This document shows, piece after piece, positions 47,569 to 49,735 of a DNA stretch of 49,735 bases. Under the pieces are notes generated by a model. That model had not been told where the DNA came from. It saw only the letters and a list, made by a program, of their open reading frames with translations, and searched no databases. Each line of letters starts with the position of its first letter. Within the stretch, counting starts at the first letter, position 1. Source of the DNA: Bacteroidales bacterium (lineage in GTDB: Bacteria > Bacteroidota > Bacteroidia > Bacteroidales > VadinHA17); assembly GCA_029974835.1 (NCBI GenBank), contig JARKQN010000074.1:1-49735 (forward strand). Direction: 5' to 3'. The position numbers and the translations under genes were made by a program.

Positions 47569-49735
47569 TTAAAATTCCAGTCTTGCACCAAGCATAAATG
47601 TCCTGGGCCTGGGATATATATTATTGTCTATACCGCTAAATACTTCAGGATCGAGACCTGAATACCGTGTAATGACAAACAGATTCTGCATCGACAGATA
47701 GACTCTCAGGGAGCCGTTGCCTTCGGCAAAACTGTCAAAATTGTATCCGAATGTTACGTTGTCCATCCTCATGAATGAGCCGTTTTCCAGAAAATGGTCG
47801 GACCAGTACTGGGGATTGGCAAATTTTGTTGTGAGAATGCTCCTGTTAAGATTTGCAAGACCGCCCACCGAGGCATAAAGCCCTGAATATGAACTGCCTG
47901 AAGCAACGTTATTGTAAACGTAGTTGCCAAGGCTTATCCTGCCGTTAAAGCTGAAATCGAAGTTTTTATAACGGAACATTGAATTGAATCCCATCAGCAG
48001 ATCGGGGAACGGATTCTTAATCCTGTATCTGTCGGAAAGGCCCTGTGAAGTAACTGTGCCGTCGTTGTTCCTGTCAACATACAGATTGTCAACAGGGAAT
48101 CCGTTACTGTCGTAAACCTGCTCGGCAAGATAGAAAGTGTTTCTCGGGTAGCCGACAGTGTTTATCTGAATATAGTTACCGACTCCGCCTGAAATGCCTC
48201 CTGTTTCAACCCCTATAAAGTTGGGGTCGTCAACGGCAATAAGTTTGGTAATTTCATTCTTATTGATCGTGGCATTAATTCCTAAATTCCACGAATAGGT
48301 TGGGGTTACAAGCGGTTTGAAATTAAGTGAAGCCTCAACTCCCTTGTTAACAAGATTGCCCACATTTGTCGTGATCCTGTTGGTCAGGTTTGTTCCGGCA
48401 GGAACATCTATGGTGTTAAGCAGGTCTTTTGTAGGCCTGTAATAATACTCCACAGAACCGCTGATTCTGTCTTTCAGCAGGCCGAAATCGAGACCAACGT
48501 TATATGTTGTCGTCTCCTCCCATTTAAGGTTCCTGTCGTAACCTTCGGGACGGAGTGTTGTTACGAAAGTATTGCCGAACTGGTATCTTGCATTGTCCTG
48601 CCCGAAAGTATATCTTGCAAGGTAGGGATAATCACCTCCGATATCCTGCTGGCCGGTGATTCCGTAGCCAAGACGGAGTTTAAGAGAATTTACCATGCTC
48701 ACGTTTTTGAGGAAGCTCTCCTCTTTAATATCCCAGGCAAGGGCCAGGGAGGGGAAGAGGCCCCAGCGGTTCTCCTTTGCAAATTTTGATGAACCGTCAT
48801 CGCGCAGGGTGAAGGTAAGCAGGTACCTGTTCATAAGTACATAATTTAACCTGCCGAAGAAAGATATCAGGTAGCTCTCGGTGAAATATTCATTATCCTG
48901 GTAGGTAATGGTTTTTGCATAGTTTCTTTCGAGGTAGCTGCCTTCCCTGTAGAAGTGCTGCCATGAATAACCTGCAGTGAAGTCAATCCTGCTGTTTATC
49001 GACGAAAGATCCTTCCTGTAATTGGCATATATATCAAGAAGTTCGTTTTTCTTGGTCTGGGTGTAGGTGTTATATCTTCCCTTACCCGAGTTCCAGTACC
49101 ATGCTGCCATTTCCGAAACAATGTTCTTTCCGTCGCTCCATGAATAATCTGCTCCTGCATTAACGGTCAGCTTCAGATCCGGAAGAAAATGGAGGGTATA
49201 ATCGATCTGGGCATTCCCGAGGAATCTGTTTACCATTGACCTGTCATTCCTTAATTCCAGCAGGGCGAGTGGGTTGCTGGTTACACCTATTGCAATAGGA
49301 TCGCCGTTGGGCTGTTTCCAGGTGAAGTAACCTCCGTATTTGCTGCTGTTTGAATCATAAACCGGCTGAGTCGGGTCAAACGACACCGCTGCTCCTATTG
49401 CACCATGATCGGCAAACCGGTTCCTTATATTCATGTACTTGGCATTCAGATTCACTGTTAAATGATTGTCGAGAAAAGAGGGACTCAGGTTAAGGGAGGA
49501 GGTAAGCCTCTCGAGTCCTGAGGTTTTTAACAGACCGTTTTCCTTTGTATAGCCAACTGAAAATCTGTAAGGAAGGATTTTATAACTTCCCGAGAAACTG
49601 AAGTTATGGTCAAGAGAGAAGGCGGTCTGGTATATCTCCTTCTGCCAGTCTGTACTGGTTTTACCGAGAAGCTGAGCTGCCGGAGAAGTTGTTGAATATC
49701 TTGAGAAAAGAACAGCCCTGAATTCTTCAGCTGAG
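47569..49735 (-). CDS. SusC-family TonB-dependent transporter (5' part outside the window)
   Basis: The C-terminal 722 or so residues of a SusC/RagA outer-membrane barrel. The frame stays open to the right edge, so the signal peptide, carboxypeptidase-like domain and most of the plug are outside the window. The visible part begins near the end of the plug (ending YSTTSPAAQLLGK, then DHNFSFSGS and GYTKENGLLKTSGLERLTS), which is the typical plug-barrel junction. Barrel strands follow to the C-terminus, TFMLGARLEF, with the last Phe as the BAM signal. It moves bound oligosaccharide into the periplasm using TonB energy. It heads the susCDE operon. Confidence 0.94.
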   Translation of the reverse strand, partial: SAEEFRAVLFSRYSTTSPAAQLLGKTSTDWQKEIYQTAFSLDHNFSFSGSYKILPYRFSVGYTKENGLLKTSGLERLTSSLNLSPSFLDNHLTVNLNAKYMNIRNRFADHGAIGAAVSFDPTQPVYDSNSSKYGGYFTWKQPNGDPIAIGVTSNPLALLELRNDRSMVNRFLGNAQIDYTLHFLPDLKLTVNAGADYSWSDGKNIVSEMAAWYWNSGKGRYNTYTQTKKNELLDIYANYRKDLSSINSRIDFTAGYSWQHFYREGSYLERNYAKTITYQDNEYFTESYLISFFGRLNYVLMNRYLLTFTLRDDGSSKFAKENRWGLFPSLALAWDIKEESFLKNVSMVNSLKLRLGYGITGQQDIGGDYPYLARYTFGQDNARYQFGNTFVTTLRPEGYDRNLKWEETTTYNVGLDFGLLKDRISGSVEYYYRPTKDLLNTIDVPAGTNLTNRITTNVGNLVNKGVEASLNFKPLVTPTYSWNLGINATINKNEITKLIAVDDPNFIGVETGGISGGVGNYIQINTVGYPRNTFYLAEQVYDSNGFPVDNLYVDRNNDGTVTSQGLSDRYRIKNPFPDLLMGFNSMFRYKNFDFSFNGRISLGNYVYNNVASGSSYSGLYASVGGLANLNRSILTTKFANPQYWSDHFLENGSFMRMDNVTFGYNFDSFAEGNGSLRVYLSMQNLFVITRYSGLDPEVFSGIDNNIYPRPRTFMLGARLEF

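Noticed and set aside
1-49735. tRNA, rRNA, riboswitch or CRISPR
   Set aside because: The gaps between genes were read on both strands; no tRNA arms, rRNA stretches, regular spaced repeats or known riboswitch cores were seen by eye. A covariance-model search was not possible.

Overview
This window comes from the chromosome of a member of the Bacteroidota, most likely Bacteroidia. The evidence is a SusC/SusD/SusE set, an alpha-amylase with a type IX secretion (Por) C-terminal sorting domain, many Bacteroidota-style lipoproteins, and promoters of the TAnnTTTG type. No rRNA, tRNA, CRISPR array or intact transposase gene was seen. Nearly all of the sequence is coding.

Layout. (1) 0.1-7.0 kb, minus strand: an unknown lipoprotein, an APC amino-acid permease, a peroxiredoxin, a FakA-like/DegV fusion (putative fatty-acid kinase), a methyltransferase, and an outer-membrane-barrel-like protein of unknown function. 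(2) 7.1-12.8 kb, minus strand: a tightly packed seven-gene carotenoid operon in the order crtB, cruF-like, acyltransferase, glycosyltransferase, TPR protein, crtI, small membrane protein. It predicts a hydroxylated, glycosylated and acylated carotenoid. (3) 13.0-15.5 kb, minus strand: a PspC-PadR-PspC operon with a near-ideal PadR-type palindrome at its promoter and a strong terminator hairpin at its end. (4) 15.7-20.5 kb: a 3' remnant of pabA lies next to pabB-pabC (folate), followed by an oxidoreductase, a rhomboid protease and a secreted class V aminotransferase. (5) 20.5-20.8 kb: a small non-autonomous mobile element (MITE-like) containing nested hairpins. (6) 20.9-22.2 kb: a second copy of the unknown barrel family, inverted relative to the first. 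(7) 22.3-28.9 kb: a GH95 alpha-L-fucosidase followed by an uncharacterised redox trio (Old Yellow Enzyme homologue, succinate-dehydrogenase-type flavoprotein, SDR). (8) 28.9-32.7 kb: FkbM methyltransferase, YceI, a GT4 glycosyltransferase and a FucP-type sugar symporter. (9) 32.9-49.7 kb: an alpha-glucan utilisation locus.

How the alpha-glucan locus should work (inference from families): the T9SS-sorted surface amylase (40.7-43.5 kb) cuts starch-like glucan. SusC/D/E bind it and import it across the outer membrane. Two lipoprotein GH13 enzymes trim it to maltose. An MFS symporter takes maltose into the cytoplasm, where a GH65 phosphorylase and beta-phosphoglucomutase convert it to glucose plus glucose 6-phosphate. 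A GH53 beta-galactanase sits in the same locus downstream of the SusE terminator and does not fit a pure starch system. The SusC gene runs off the right edge of the window.

The best candidates for undescribed biology are the redox trio beside GH95, the paired barrel proteins, the unassigned TPR and small membrane proteins inside the carotenoid operon, and the FakA-DegV fusion. All functions are inferred from sequence by eye. No database search was run.
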